A DNA stretch of 64,000 nt, taken from assembly GCF_002933345.1 (NCBI RefSeq), contig NZ_PDKR01000005.1, forward strand, positions 1-64,000. The letters are read 5' to 3'. Position 1 is the first letter of the stretch, and each line of letters begins with the position of its first letter. Made by a program: the position numbers and the translations under genes. Origin of the DNA: Candidatus Pantoea edessiphila (GTDB lineage Bacteria > Pseudomonadota > Gammaproteobacteria > Enterobacterales > Enterobacteriaceae). Below, one piece after another: positions 1-9,898 of the stretch. Under the pieces are notes generated by a model that saw nothing but the letters and a program-made list of their open reading frames with translations, did not search any database and was not told the origin of the DNA.

Positions 1-110
1 CTATAACGCGATAGTACCACCTGAAACCATGTCGAACTCAGAAGTGAAATGTCGTAGTGCCAATGGTAGTGTGGAGTTTCTCCATGTGAGAGTAGGAAAT
101 CGCCAGGCAG
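1..110 (+). rRNA. rrf: 5S ribosomal RNA, 5' end cut by window edge
   Basis: The sequence aligns base for base with enterobacterial 5S rRNA from about its nucleotide 11 to the end, including the conserved stretch CGAACTCAGAAGTGAAA and the closing GCCAGGCA. About ten 5' bases lie outside the window. It is followed by tRNA-Trp as in the E. coli rrnC operon, but the aspT tRNA gene that sits between them in E. coli is missing. Confidence 0.97.
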
Positions 111-203
111 GATTCCTTAATTAAATACTTATAATTTTTTTGTATTGCTTTCCAAAGGAAATATTAGTTAGTTTAGTTTTTCTCTATGTTATATCCTTCT
201 AAC

Positions 204-276
204 AGGGGTGTAGTTCAATTGGTAGAGCACCGGTCTCCAAAACCGGTTGTTAGGGGTTCGAGTCCCTTCACCCCTG
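204..276 (+). tRNA. trpT: tRNA-Trp (anticodon CCA)
   Basis: A complete 73-base cloverleaf closely matches E. coli tRNA-Trp. The acceptor arms are AGGGGTG and CACCCCT, the anticodon CCA is at 237-239, the T-loop reads GGTTCGAGTCC, and the discriminator is G276. The following bases are CTA, so the CCA tail is not encoded exactly and must be added by tRNA nucleotidyltransferase. Its place after the 5S gene matches trpT of the E. coli rrnC operon. Confidence 0.97.
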
Positions 277-479
277 CTAAAATTCCTATTAAATAATAAT
301 ATAAATTAAAATGAATAATTATTTGATTATATTTATATAAAATAATAAATAACAAAAAAACATAATATAATAAATTTTTATTATAGAAATTAATGTAGAA
401 TAATTTGATATTTTAATTATCATTAAAAGAAATTTTTATTAAATAATATAATCATAAGATAATAATATAGGAAAATATT

Positions 480-827
480 ATGGTGAAAAGTTTTTTAACC
501 GAAAATCTTTTTTTCGATAATAAAAATTATCCTTATGGTTTTGCTCGTCATGGAGATTTTACAATAAAAGAAGCTCGAATTCTTGAATTATATGGCTTTG
601 CTTTTAATGAATTAAATTTATCCAAGCGAGAACCGATAAATGAAGAAGAAAGATTATTTATTGAAGTATGTAAGGGATTAAGAGAACCAAGAACAGAAGC
701 TGAACATGTATGGCTAAAATATATTGCTTTTATTAAGCGTCCTAAACGTTTTCATACTTTATCAGGAGGTTATATTCAATCAGATAATCATCTGGATGAT
801 TATAATGATAGTGATTTAGATGATTAA
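480..827 (+). CDS. maoP: macrodomain Ori organization protein MaoP (YifE, DUF413)
   Basis: This 115-residue protein is clearly orthologous to E. coli YifE/MaoP (112 aa). Shared blocks include [26 protein letters not shown] and [13 protein letters not shown] near residue 87. In E. coli MaoP acts with the cis site maoS to organize the Ori macrodomain; that role is family knowledge and untested here. The ATG at 480 follows an AGGAAAA ribosome site. The place between trpT and the ilv genes matches E. coli, with hdfR and yifB deleted on either side. The acidic tail ([10 protein letters not shown]) is kept. Confidence 0.93.
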   Translation: MVKSFLTENLFFDNKNYPYGFARHGDFTIKEARILELYGFAFNELNLSKREPINEEERLFIEVCKGLREPRTEAEHVWLKYIAFIKRPKRFHTLSGGYIQSDNHLDDYNDSDLDD

Positions 828-1096
828 ATTAATTATAAATTATTGGTACTACTAGTAATAATTTATAAAATCTTGCTTGATCTTTAATTAAGAGAAATGA
901 CGACAACTCTATTGTAACATTATTAGATTTACTCTTATGTTTAAATAACTAACTCCTGTATTTAAATAACTAATATAGTTTATTTGCTATTTTAAGTATT
1001 TATTAACAATAAAATACCTGTCTATTAATCACAATTAAACACAATAAATCTTTTGATATTATCTAGGATAAAACTGTACTCATCGGAGTAAATAAT

Positions 1097-2953
1097 ATGC
1101 CTAAGTATCGTTCTAATACTACTATAAACCATAATATGGCAGGTGCTCGTGCTTTATGGCGAGCAACAGGCATGAATGATGATGATTTTGGTAAACCAAT
1201 TATTGCTGTAGTTAATTCATTTACTCAATTTGTTCCAGGTCATATTCATTTATATAATATTGGTCAATTAGTTGCTAAAAATATTGAATACTATGGTGGT
1301 GTAGCTAAGGAATTTAATACAATTGCTATAGATGATGGTATTGCTATGGGTCATAGTGGTATGTTGTATTCATTACCTTCTCGTGATTTAATAGCTGATT
1401 CTATAGAATACATGATAAATGCTCATTGTGTTGATGCCATGGTTTGTATATCTAATTGTGATAAAATTACTCCTGGTATGTTGATGGCAGCGTTACGTTT
1501 GAATATTCCAGTAATCTTTGTTTCAGGCGGTCCTATGGAAGCTGGAAAAGCTAATATTAATGATAGTGATCACGTTTATACTAAATTAGATTTAGTTGAT
1601 GTGATGATTCATAGCGTTAGAAAAGATGTAACCTATGACAATAAATATAATATAGAGCGTTCAGCATGTCCTACATGCGGTTCATGTTCTGGACTGTTCA
1701 CAGCTAATTCAATGAATTGTATTACTGAATCATTAGGTTTATCTCAACCTGGTAATGGATCATTATTATCAACACATATTTATCGTAAAAACTTATTCAT
1801 AAATGCTGCTAAATTAATAGTTGATTTGACAAAACGGTATTATGAGCAAGATGACTATAGTGTTTTACCTAGAAATATAGCAAATAAATATGCTTTTAAA
1901 AATTCTATGGTATTAAACATTGCTATGGGAGGTTCTACAAACACTATTTTACATTTGTTAGCTGCAGCACAAGAAGGTAATATTGAGTTAAATATATCAG
2001 ATATTGATATCCTTTCACGAAAAGTACCTCATATATGTATGATATCACCTAATACTAAAAAATATCATATGGAAGATTTACATCGTGCAGGTGGTGTTAT
2101 TGGTATTTTAGGTGAATTAGATCGTGCTGGATTACTTAGTCATAAAGTACATAATGTATTGGGTCTTAACCTTAGAGAAACATTAGATAGATATGATATA
2201 ATTTTAACAAAAGATAAAAAAATAAAAAAAATGTTTCGTGCGGGACCAGCAGGTATTCGTAATTTTAAAGCCTTTTCACAAAATTACTATTGGAATTCAT
2301 TAGATGATGATCGAAAATTAGGATGTATTCGTTCTGTTGAATTTGCTTTTTCTAAAGATGGTGGTTTAGCCGTACTTTATGGAAATCTTGCCAAAGATGG
2401 ATGTATTGTAAAAACAGCAGGGGTTAACAAAGATATTTTGATTTTTAGGGGCAAAGCAAAAGTTTATGAAAGTCAAGAAGAAGCAACTAAATCAATACTG
2501 AGTGGTGCGATTGTTGCAGGAGATGTAATAGTAATTCGTTATGAAGGTCCAAAAGGAGGACCTGGTATGCAAGAAATGCTTTACCCTACTACATATTTAA
2601 AATCTTTAGGTCTTGCAAAAAGTTGTGCATTGATTACTGATGGTCGTTTTTCTGGCGGTACTTCTGGTCTCTCTATTGGTCACATCTCTCCTGAAGCAGC
2701 TAATGGCGGAATGATTGCATTAGTAAAAGATGGAGATTTAATTGATATTAATATTCCTAATCGTAAAATTAGATTATTAGTATCAGATGATGAATTGTTA
2801 TGCAGACGCGAAGAACAAAAATTACGTGGAATTAAAGCATATAAACCTCATCAACGTAGACGGGTAATTTCACATGCATTACGTGCCTATGCATTATTAG
2901 CTACTAGTGCTGATAAAGGTGCAGTACGTGATAAAAATAAATTGATAAGTTGA
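1097..2953 (+). CDS. ilvD: dihydroxy-acid dehydratase
   Basis: IlvD dehydrates 2,3-dihydroxy-isovalerate and 2,3-dihydroxy-3-methylvalerate to the keto acids that precede valine/leucine and isoleucine. The 618-residue protein aligns over its full length with E. coli IlvD (616). Visible motifs are [13 protein letters not shown] (77-89), [12 protein letters not shown] with C121 and K123, and [10 protein letters not shown] with C191, C194 and C197, which include the iron-sulfur cysteines. GGAG lies eight bases before the ATG. It is the first gene of an ilvD-ilvA unit. The attenuator, ilvG, ilvM and ilvE that precede it in E. coli are gone, so acetolactate synthase and the transaminase must be elsewhere or supplied by other enzymes. 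Confidence 0.98.
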   Translation: MPKYRSNTTINHNMAGARALWRATGMNDDDFGKPIIAVVNSFTQFVPGHIHLYNIGQLVAKNIEYYGGVAKEFNTIAIDDGIAMGHSGMLYSLPSRDLIADSIEYMINAHCVDAMVCISNCDKITPGMLMAALRLNIPVIFVSGGPMEAGKANINDSDHVYTKLDLVDVMIHSVRKDVTYDNKYNIERSACPTCGSCSGLFTANSMNCITESLGLSQPGNGSLLSTHIYRKNLFINAAKLIVDLTKRYYEQDDYSVLPRNIANKYAFKNSMVLNIAMGGSTNTILHLLAAAQEGNIELNISDIDILSRKVPHICMISPNTKKYHMEDLHRAGGVIGILGELDRAGLLSHKVHNVLGLNLRETLDRYDIILTKDKKIKKMFRAGPAGIRNFKAFSQNYYWNSLDDDRKLGCIRSVEFAFSKDGGLAVLYGNLAKDGCIVKTAGVNKDILIFRGKAKVYESQEEATKSILSGAIVAGDVIVIRYEGPKGGPGMQEMLYPTTYLKSLGLAKSCALITDGRFSGGTSGLSIGHISPEAANGGMIALVKDGDLIDINIPNRKIRLLVSDDELLCRREEQKLRGIKAYKPHQRRRVISHALRAYALLATSADKGAVRDKNKLIS

Positions 2954-2961
2954 TTATATTG

Positions 2962-4518
2962 ATGTCTCCTTTATTGCAATCATTTTCTAATACACCTTCT
3001 GGTTCTGAATATTTACGTGAGATATTGCGTTCACCAGTATATGAAATAGCAAAGGTTACTCCTTTACAAAAAATGAACAAAACATCTTTGAAGTTTAATA
3101 ATATAATTTTAGTAAAACGTGAAGATCATCAACCAGTACATAGTTTTAAATTGAGAGGCGCTTACTCAATGATTTCATCTTTAAATCAAGAACAAAAATC
3201 ATGTGGCGTTATTACAGCGTCAGCTGGTAACCATGCACAAGGTGTCGCATATTCTTCTAGTAAATTAGGAATTAAATCATTAATTGTAATGCCTAAATCA
3301 ACCGTGGATATTAAGATTGATGAAGTTTATTCATTTGGAGGAGAGGTTTTCCTATATGGTAATAATTTTGATGAATCAAAATATAAAGCTATTGAACTCG
3401 CAAAACAACATAGTTACACTTTTATCCCTCCATTTGATCATCCATCAGTGATAGCTGGACAAGCTACTTTAGCCATGGAATTGTTACAGCAAGATGCTCT
3501 TATTGATAGAGTATTTGTACCTGTTGGAGGTGGTGGTTTAATAGCAGGAGTAATAGTTTTACTTAAACAATTAATGCCTCAAATTAAGGTGATAGCAGTA
3601 GAATCTGAAGAATCAGCATGTTTAAAAGCAGCTTTAGATATTGGTCAACCAGTAAATCTAACAGATGTAGGATTATTTGCCGATGGAGTAGCAGTAAAGT
3701 GCATTGGTAAAGAAACTTTTCGTATATGTAAGCAATATTTATTAGATGATATAGTTACTGTAGATAATGATGCTATATGTTCCTCTATGAAAGATTTATT
3801 TGAAGATATAAGAGCTATAGCTGAACCTTCAGGAGCTCTTGCATTAGCTGGAATGAAAAAATATATTCAACAAAATAAAATAAAAAATGAAAGATTAGTG
3901 CATATATTATCAGGTGCTAATGTTAATTTTCATGGTTTACGTTATGTATCAGAACGTTGTGAATTAGGTGAACAAAAAGAGGCTTTATTAGCTGCAGTAA
4001 TTCCAGAAAGACATGGTAGTTTTTTAAAATTTTGCCAGAATTTAGGTGTATATCCTATAACTGAATTTAGCTATCGTTATCTGAACACCAATCAAGCACA
4101 TATTTTCGTTGGTGTTCGTTTAACACACGGCATCCAAGAAAGAAATAAAATAATAAATCAAATGATTAGTAAAGGATATGAAATAATAGATTTCTCTGAT
4201 AATGAAATAGCTAAATTACATATACGTTATATGATAGGTGGAAGACCATTAAAACGTTTAGAGGAACGTCTATTTAGTTTTGAGTTTCCAGAATCACCTG
4301 GTGCATTATTAAAATTCCTTCAAACTTTAGGTGCTAATTGGAATATCTCATTGTTTCATTATCGTAGTCATGGTACTGATTATGGACGTGTATTAGCAGC
4401 TTTTGAAACTAGTAATATCAATTTTTGTTTTGAGAAACATCTTATAGATTTAGGTTATAATTTTCATGAAGAAACAAACAATCCAGCTTTTCACTTTTTT
4501 TTAACAAATTATAATTAA
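2962..4518 (+). CDS. ilvA: threonine dehydratase, biosynthetic
   Basis: IlvA converts threonine to 2-oxobutanoate, the entry step to isoleucine, using PLP. The PLP lysine is K63 in HSFKLRGAY and the phosphate loop is PVGGGG near residue 188. The C-terminal third holds two ACT-like regulatory subdomains (about 325-515), suggesting that isoleucine feedback is kept. I chose ATG 2962 (518 aa, eight bases after the ilvD stop) because it fits the E. coli protein (514). An in-frame TTG at 2950, overlapping the ilvD stop, would add four residues. It is transcribed with ilvD. Confidence 0.97.
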   Translation: MSPLLQSFSNTPSGSEYLREILRSPVYEIAKVTPLQKMNKTSLKFNNIILVKREDHQPVHSFKLRGAYSMISSLNQEQKSCGVITASAGNHAQGVAYSSSKLGIKSLIVMPKSTVDIKIDEVYSFGGEVFLYGNNFDESKYKAIELAKQHSYTFIPPFDHPSVIAGQATLAMELLQQDALIDRVFVPVGGGGLIAGVIVLLKQLMPQIKVIAVESEESACLKAALDIGQPVNLTDVGLFADGVAVKCIGKETFRICKQYLLDDIVTVDNDAICSSMKDLFEDIRAIAEPSGALALAGMKKYIQQNKIKNERLVHILSGANVNFHGLRYVSERCELGEQKEALLAAVIPERHGSFLKFCQNLGVYPITEFSYRYLNTNQAHIFVGVRLTHGIQERNKIINQMISKGYEIIDFSDNEIAKLHIRYMIGGRPLKRLEERLFSFEFPESPGALLKFLQTLGANWNISLFHYRSHGTDYGRVLAAFETSNINFCFEKHLIDLGYNFHEETNNPAFHFFLTNYN

Positions 4519-5089
4519 ATTATATTAATATTGATAATAATGGAATCTTATGTATCTGAGATATTAAAATTTAAAGTATCAATATACACTAATTAATCAG
4601 GCATTTACATATTCGTAATTTTATTATTTATTAATAAGTTTTGCTTATTATGCAAGCAATAATTAATACAAAATCATACATGTACATTATAAATATTGTA
4701 TGGTATGTTCGGATATAATCTTTCTTATTTCATTAAAATTATCATCCTTTAACAAGGATTTTTATACTTTATATTAAATGTTATTTAAATAATCTTTAAA
4801 AATTATTATAAATAATATTTTGTCATAAAATAATTAATCATGTTCATCTTAAAATAATTATTAAATTAAATAGTTATTTAATAAAAAATATTATTTTGTT
4901 CTGTATTAATTTTTTTAATAAAAATTTTAATTATTAAAAATAAATAAATTATGTTTTTTAAACTGTTTTAATTAATAGAAAATCAACATCAATAAACATA
5001 ATTCTATAATTTAATTAGATATAAATAATTTTAATGAAATAATTTAATCAATAACTAATATTAAAATATATAAATTTACTGGAGTTATT
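4519..5089. other. intergenic region ilvA-ilvC, site of lost ilvY
   Basis: These 571 bases between ilvA and ilvC correspond to the place of the regulator gene ilvY in E. coli, and no coding remnant can be read. It contains two overlapping hairpins (4632-4659) and a short terminator-like hairpin (4744-4763), listed separately. The rest is A/T-rich and should include the ilvC promoter. GGAG before ATG 5090 is the ilvC ribosome site. Confidence 0.6.
4744..4763 (+). terminator. possible rho-independent terminator after ilvA
   Basis: A 6-bp stem (ATCCTT, loop TAAC, AAGGAT) is followed directly by TTTT. It lies about 225 bases after the ilvA stop, so it could end an ilvDA read-through transcript or lie in the ilvC leader. 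The stem is short, so a chance occurrence is possible. Confidence 0.4.
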
Positions 5090-6571
5090 ATGGATAATTA
5101 TTTTAATACACTTAACTTGCGAAATAAATTAATACAATTAAGCAAATGTCGTTTTATGAATAAAAATGAATTTACAGATGGAATTAATTTACTAAAAGGT
5201 AAAAAGATAGTTATTATAGGATGCGGTTCTCAGGGTTTAAATCAGGGTTTAAATATGCGTGATTCTGGATTAAATATTGCATATGCTTTACGTAAGGAAT
5301 CTATATATAATAAAAATCAATCATGGCTTAACGTTACTAGTAATAACTTTAGAATAGGAAGTTATGAAGATCTAATTCCACAGGCAGATTTAGTCATTAA
5401 TTTAACACCAGATAAACAACATTCAATGGTGGTTCGATCTATTCAGCCATTAATGAAATACGGCTCTGTATTAGGGTATTCACATGGTTTTAATATTGTT
5501 GAAGTAGGAGAAATTATACGCAAAGATATCACAGTAATCATGGTAGCTCCAAAATGTCCAGGTAGCGAGGTAAGAGAAGAATATTTGCGTGAATTTGGTG
5601 TGCCTACTTTAATTGCAGTACATCCAGAAAATGATTTTAGAAAAGAAGGAATAAATATTGCTAAATCTTGGGCTGTAGCTATAGGTAGTGATCGAGCTGG
5701 AGTTTTAGAGTCTTCTTTTGTAGCTGAAGTAAAATCAGATTTAATGGGTGAACAAACTATTTTATGTGGCATGTTGCAAACAGGTTCATTATTATATTTT
5801 GAAAAATTAATATCTGAAGGTTTGGATACTGCATATGCAATAAAACTTATCCAATGTGGATGGGAAGCTATTACTCAATCATTAAAACTTGGTGGCATTA
5901 GTTTAATGATGGATAGATTGTCTAATATAGCAAAAATTAAAGTTTATAAAATTTCTGAAGATTTAAAAAAAATTATGACTCCATTATTTCACAAACATAT
6001 GGATGATATTATTTCGGGTAAATTTTCTTCTGAAATGATGTTAGACTGGGATAATAATGATAAAAATTTGCTTATTTGGCGTGAAAAAACTCGAAATACT
6101 GTCTTTGAACAATTTACCTCTAAATATAAAAAAGATATTACAGAACAAGAATATTATGATAATGGTATAATTATGATCGCAATGATTAAGTCCGGGGTTG
6201 AATTAGCATTTGAAACTATGATTAAACTTGGTATTGCAGAAGAATCTGCATACTATGAATCATTACATGAATTGCCTCTTATTGCAAATACTATATCACG
6301 CAAACGTCTTTATGAAATGAATTTAGTAATATCTGATACTGCTGAATACGGCAATTATTTATTTACTTCTAGAGCTGTTCCTTTATTAAAGGAATTTATG
6401 AAAAACCTAAAATTAGGTGATTTAATAAATAAAAATGAAGGAAATAATATCATTAATAATGAGGAATTACGTGATATAAATGAATTAATTAGAAATCATC
6501 CGATCGAAATAATTGGACGCAAGTTAAGAAATTATATGACTAATATGAAAAGTATTAAACTTAATAAGTAA
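5090..6571 (+). CDS. ilvC: ketol-acid reductoisomerase, class II
   Basis: IlvC isomerizes and reduces acetolactate and acetohydroxybutyrate with NADPH. At 493 residues it matches the long class II enterobacterial form (E. coli 491), with an N-terminal Rossmann domain (GCGSQG at 44-49; R68 and S71 nearby for NADPH phosphate) and two tandem C-terminal knotted domains. The tract [14 protein letters not shown] is conserved. The ATG at 5090 follows CTGGAG. It is a single-gene unit, since the divergent regulator ilvY is absent, so inducer control is probably lost (inference). Confidence 0.98.
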   Translation: MDNYFNTLNLRNKLIQLSKCRFMNKNEFTDGINLLKGKKIVIIGCGSQGLNQGLNMRDSGLNIAYALRKESIYNKNQSWLNVTSNNFRIGSYEDLIPQADLVINLTPDKQHSMVVRSIQPLMKYGSVLGYSHGFNIVEVGEIIRKDITVIMVAPKCPGSEVREEYLREFGVPTLIAVHPENDFRKEGINIAKSWAVAIGSDRAGVLESSFVAEVKSDLMGEQTILCGMLQTGSLLYFEKLISEGLDTAYAIKLIQCGWEAITQSLKLGGISLMMDRLSNIAKIKVYKISEDLKKIMTPLFHKHMDDIISGKFSSEMMLDWDNNDKNLLIWREKTRNTVFEQFTSKYKKDITEQEYYDNGIIMIAMIKSGVELAFETMIKLGIAEESAYYESLHELPLIANTISRKRLYEMNLVISDTAEYGNYLFTSRAVPLLKEFMKNLKLGDLINKNEGNNIINNEELRDINELIRNHPIEIIGRKLRNYMTNMKSIKLNK

Positions 6572-6595
6572 TATTATTAATTAATAATTTTAATG

Positions 6596-6618
6596 ATATT
6601 TCAATGTAATTGAAATAT
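6596..6618 (+). terminator. hairpin after ilvC
   Basis: A perfect 10-bp inverted repeat (ATATTTCAAT, loop GTA, ATTGAAATAT) lies 25 bases after the ilvC stop. There is no clear T-run, so it may be a 3'-end stabilizing or bidirectional hairpin between the convergent genes ilvC and pyrE. It also contains mainly A/T pairs, so the thermodynamic strength is modest. Confidence 0.45.
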
Positions 6619-6835
6619 AAGCTGCTTGTTTATTTAATATAATATAGAATATAGAAAATTATTTCTTAATTTTAATAATGAATTATGTTCTTTAAATAGT
6701 TTTAAAAATATTATCAGTTTACGAGCAGCTAAGACAAATTGAAAAAAAATATTTATTAATTTATATAACTTAATAGAAAATTATTATTTTAAACAAGTTG
6801 ATTTAATATTATTTTATTGATTTTTTAAATAATTA

Positions 6836-7477
6836 TTAAAGACTATAAGTGTCTTGATAAGAATAAATATATTTTAATTTATTAGACATATTTGGTTTTT
6901 TTTTCAAGTAATCTATTAAATTAGAAAGAGTTATAATTGCTATTATTTTACATTTACAATTATCTTCAATTTCTTTAATGGCATAATTTTTATTTAATCT
7001 ATTTTCTTGTCTATCAAGTGAAATTAATATACCACTTAAATTTGCTTTATGAACATCAATAATCTTCAACGATTCATAAATCGTTGTTCCTGTAGTTATT
7101 ACGTCATCCATTATCACTATACGTCCATATAATTTACTCCCTACTAGTAAACCACCTTCTCCATGATCTTTAATTTCTTTTCTATTAAAGCAATAAGGAA
7201 TTTTAATATTATAATTTTCAGCCAAAATTATAGCAGTAGCAGTTACAATTGGAATCCCTTTATAAGCTAAACCAAATAATACATCAAATTCAATTTTACT
7301 ATCTATTAATGCTTGTGCATAAAAATATCCTAATGTAGCCAAATCTTTTCCATTTGATAATAAACCTATATTAAAAAAATATGGACTTTTTCTCCCTGAT
7401 TTTAAAGTAAAATTACCAAATTTTATTATTTTTTTGTTGAGAGCAAATTCAATGAATTGATGTTGCCAATCTTTCAT
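6836..7477 (-). CDS. pyrE: orotate phosphoribosyltransferase
   Basis: PyrE joins orotate to PRPP to make OMP in pyrimidine synthesis. Visible are the PRPP-binding motif [12 protein letters not shown] (121-132), the flexible loop around KDHGEGG, and [14 protein letters not shown] near the start. I chose ATG at 7477 (213 aa, the E. coli length). It is preceded by TTGGAA, and the upstream TTG at 7489 overlaps that ribosome site. It lies divergent from yicC as in E. coli, but the rph gene that separates them there is missing. Confidence 0.97.
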   Translation of the reverse strand: MKDWQHQFIEFALNKKIIKFGNFTLKSGRKSPYFFNIGLLSNGKDLATLGYFYAQALIDSKIEFDVLFGLAYKGIPIVTATAIILAENYNIKIPYCFNRKEIKDHGEGGLLVGSKLYGRIVIMDDVITTGTTIYESLKIIDVHKANLSGILISLDRQENRLNKNYAIKEIEDNCKCKIIAIITLSNLIDYLKKKPNMSNKLKYIYSYQDTYSL

Positions 7478-7743
7478 TTTATATTCCAATAAATTTATAT
7501 CTTAAAGATTTAAGAAGAAAATTAAATATAGTTATTAAATCACTTTAAATTTTTAAATAAAACAAAATTATTTTAAAGCTTATTATTTATAATAAATAAT
7601 ATAATATATAAAAATAAAAACTTTATATAATAATTAATTATCGTATTAAACATCGTTACCAATTTATTATATCTCATATAAGTTCTGTTTTTAATTTTAT
7701 TGTTATATAATTAATTAAAAAATTATAAATACGAGTATCTTTT

Positions 7744-8613
7744 ATGATTAAAAGTATGACTGCTTACGCTAATTATAAAACAAAAAGTCATTGGGGTATC
7801 GTTAATTGGGAATTTCGTTCAGTTAATCAACGTTACTTAGAAATATATATCCATTTACCAGATAAATGGCGTAGACTGGAATTTGAAATTAGAAAAAGAA
7901 TTAGACAGCATCTTATAAGAGGAAGAATTGAAGGTATTTTACATCTTGAAATTAATGCTAACTATATAATTACTGAATTAAAGATAAATAAAGAATTAGT
8001 TAAAAAAGTAATATATGCTGCTAATTTAGTAAAAATGCAAAGTAATGAAGGTATTATTAATCCATTAGAAGTTTTACGTTGGCCAGGCGTTATATCTGAT
8101 TCAGAACAAGATAATAATATTGTAATGGACAATGAGATATTAAATACAATGGATAATGCAATAAATAATTTAATTAAAACCCGTGAAAATGAAGGTGCTG
8201 TATTAAAGTCATTAATTGAAAAAAAATTAGAAAGTATAAAAAAAGAAATAAACAAGATTCGTTTTCACATGCCTGAAGTATTAAAGTTACAACATAAACG
8301 TGTGTTAGAAAAATTAAAAAATATTGAAGTTCAATTAGAAAATTATAGATTTGAGCAAGAATTATTAATGATTGCTCAACGAATTGATATAACAGAAGAA
8401 CTAGATCGAATAGATGCTCATATTAATGAAACATTTAATATTCTAGAGATGCAAGGAGCAGTAGGTCGAAGACTTGATTTTATGATGCAGGAACTGAGCC
8501 GAGAATCTAATACTCTGCTTTCTAAATCCATCAATTCAGATATTACTACATATGCAATTGAATTAAAGGTCTTAATAGAACAAATAAGAGAACAAATCCA
8601 AAATATTGAGTGA
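7744..8613 (+). CDS. yicC: YicC-family endoribonuclease
   Basis: The 289-residue protein aligns with E. coli YicC (287). The signature MIKSMTAYA is at the start, and SVNQRYLEIYIHLP (28-41) and the C-terminal EGAVGRRLDFMMQEL-like block (ending ELSRESNTLLSK) are conserved. YicC proteins are endoribonucleases reported to affect small-RNA and mRNA decay; that comes from family knowledge. It is divergent from pyrE across 266 bases that must hold both promoters. There is no clear Shine-Dalgarno sequence before ATG 7744. Confidence 0.93.
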   Translation: MIKSMTAYANYKTKSHWGIVNWEFRSVNQRYLEIYIHLPDKWRRLEFEIRKRIRQHLIRGRIEGILHLEINANYIITELKINKELVKKVIYAANLVKMQSNEGIINPLEVLRWPGVISDSEQDNNIVMDNEILNTMDNAINNLIKTRENEGAVLKSLIEKKLESIKKEINKIRFHMPEVLKLQHKRVLEKLKNIEVQLENYRFEQELLMIAQRIDITEELDRIDAHINETFNILEMQGAVGRRLDFMMQELSRESNTLLSKSINSDITTYAIELKVLIEQIREQIQNIE

Positions 8614-8732
8614 TTAATTTTACAATAATTGATTTAATTTTTAAAAATTGATTATGTAACACAAAGTTTCTTGGTTTTAATATTTAAGCTTGACTACTAT
8701 TTAGTTAATAATAATTATATTTAATTAAATTA

Positions 8733-9551
8733 TTACGACGGCCAATAACTATTTAAAGAAATCCATGCTTGACGTGCAACTTCATATGGTGATAAACATT
8801 TAAGTTTATCATTAAACACTTCAATTCCAATTGGACCTTTATAACCAATACTTTTTAGTTTATCTATAAAACATTCAATCTTAATTATTCCTTTTCCAGG
8901 AAGTTGACGTTCATGTCTTGCTATATTCATTAAACTTTTTTTATCCCTAGGTAATTTTTTAGCAATATCACATAATTGTACTTCATAAATACGATCTCTT
9001 GGAATTTCATCCAATTGAAAAGCATCTCCTCCTAGCGCATAAATATGAAATAAATCAACTACCAAGCCAATATTAGGCTGATTAAGTCTCTTTATACGTT
9101 CCCATGCTAGTGGTAATGTATTATCTACACTAGACCAAGCTATAGGTTCATACATAATTTTTATTTTATATTTAATTGCTTCAGATGCTATCCAACATAA
9201 ATCATCATCTACTCTATCTACAAGACAATCTTCTCTAGTACTTGCAAGAACTTGAATAGCATTACAGCCAATTGTTTGTGCAAGATTTATAAATTGACGT
9301 AATTCTTCTCGTTTTTTTTTATGATCTTCATTAGGAATGCCAGTGCAATCTCTTAGTACTTGTAAATTAGTAAAACCTATTCCTTTTTCTATAGAAAATT
9401 TTGTAATAGAGGAAATTATATTGAAGTTGTCTTTTATATCTTCTCTCCAAATTTCAACCTGATCAAAACCAGCTTTATGTGCTGCTTTTAATTTTTGTTC
9501 TATTTCTCCACCTAATAATACTAAATTTATAAATTTAAGGTTTCGAGTCAT
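8733..9551 (-). CDS. xylose isomerase-like TIM-barrel protein (sugar isomerase/epimerase family)
   Basis: This 272-residue protein has the layout of the AP endonuclease 2/xylose isomerase-like TIM-barrel superfamily. E135 (MYEP), D166 and H169 (VVDLFH), Q192 (EVQLCD) and E244 (GIEVFND) sit where these enzymes place their divalent-metal ligands. Family members include sugar epimerases, hydroxypyruvate isomerase and 3-dehydroshikimate dehydratase. The pattern and length look nearest to the dehydratase type, but I cannot assign the substrate. E. coli has no equivalent gene at this place. It sits at the junction of a local inversion, next to dut on the same strand. The ATG at 9551 follows a TTAGGAA ribosome site. 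Confidence 0.75.
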   Translation of the reverse strand: MTRNLKFINLVLLGGEIEQKLKAAHKAGFDQVEIWREDIKDNFNIISSITKFSIEKGIGFTNLQVLRDCTGIPNEDHKKKREELRQFINLAQTIGCNAIQVLASTREDCLVDRVDDDLCWIASEAIKYKIKIMYEPIAWSSVDNTLPLAWERIKRLNQPNIGLVVDLFHIYALGGDAFQLDEIPRDRIYEVQLCDIAKKLPRDKKSLMNIARHERQLPGKGIIKIECFIDKLKSIGYKGPIGIEVFNDKLKCLSPYEVARQAWISLNSYWPS

Positions 9552-9898
9552 TAATATATTTCCTAATAATCCTTGATATAAATCAACGACAATTATAAGT
9601 TATTTATTAAACGTAACTTAATATGAACATATATTTTATGTTAAATATTATCTTATTTATTGAATGAATAATATATTTATTATTGCTAATAAAATATGTA
9701 TTAAAATACATAATAAAATTTTTAATTTGTAAAAATAATTAATAACTTATATGTTAACAGCATGATATACTTAAAATACTATGATTACAAATAACCAAAT
9801 AAATAATAATTAGAAAATTAATGATATTGATTTTCTTTTTAATATAAACATATTTATATTAAATCTTTATTAATACTCTGGATTAAAATACTTTATTT
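9552..9898. other. intergenic region, nothing recognized
   Basis: These 347 A/T-rich bases separate the TIM-barrel gene from dut. Both neighbours read leftward, so it should contain the promoter for the TIM-barrel gene. I see no conserved gene, RNA or strong hairpin. Confidence 0.5.

Noticed and set aside
110..203. A tRNA-Asp gene (aspT) between 5S rRNA and tRNA-Trp, as in E. coli rrnC
   Set aside because: The 93 bases contain no T-arm or anticodon arm; the gene is absent.
828..1096. ilvL-type leader peptide and attenuator before ilvD
   Set aside because: There is no short frame rich in Ile, Leu or Val codons and no terminator hairpin. Only a repeated TTTAAATAACTAA motif (940-952 and 961-973) was seen.
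5443..5772. 109-codon reverse-strand reading frame within ilvC
   Set aside because: It lies fully antisense to a well-conserved gene and shows no family motif; it is a by-product of the ilvC codons.
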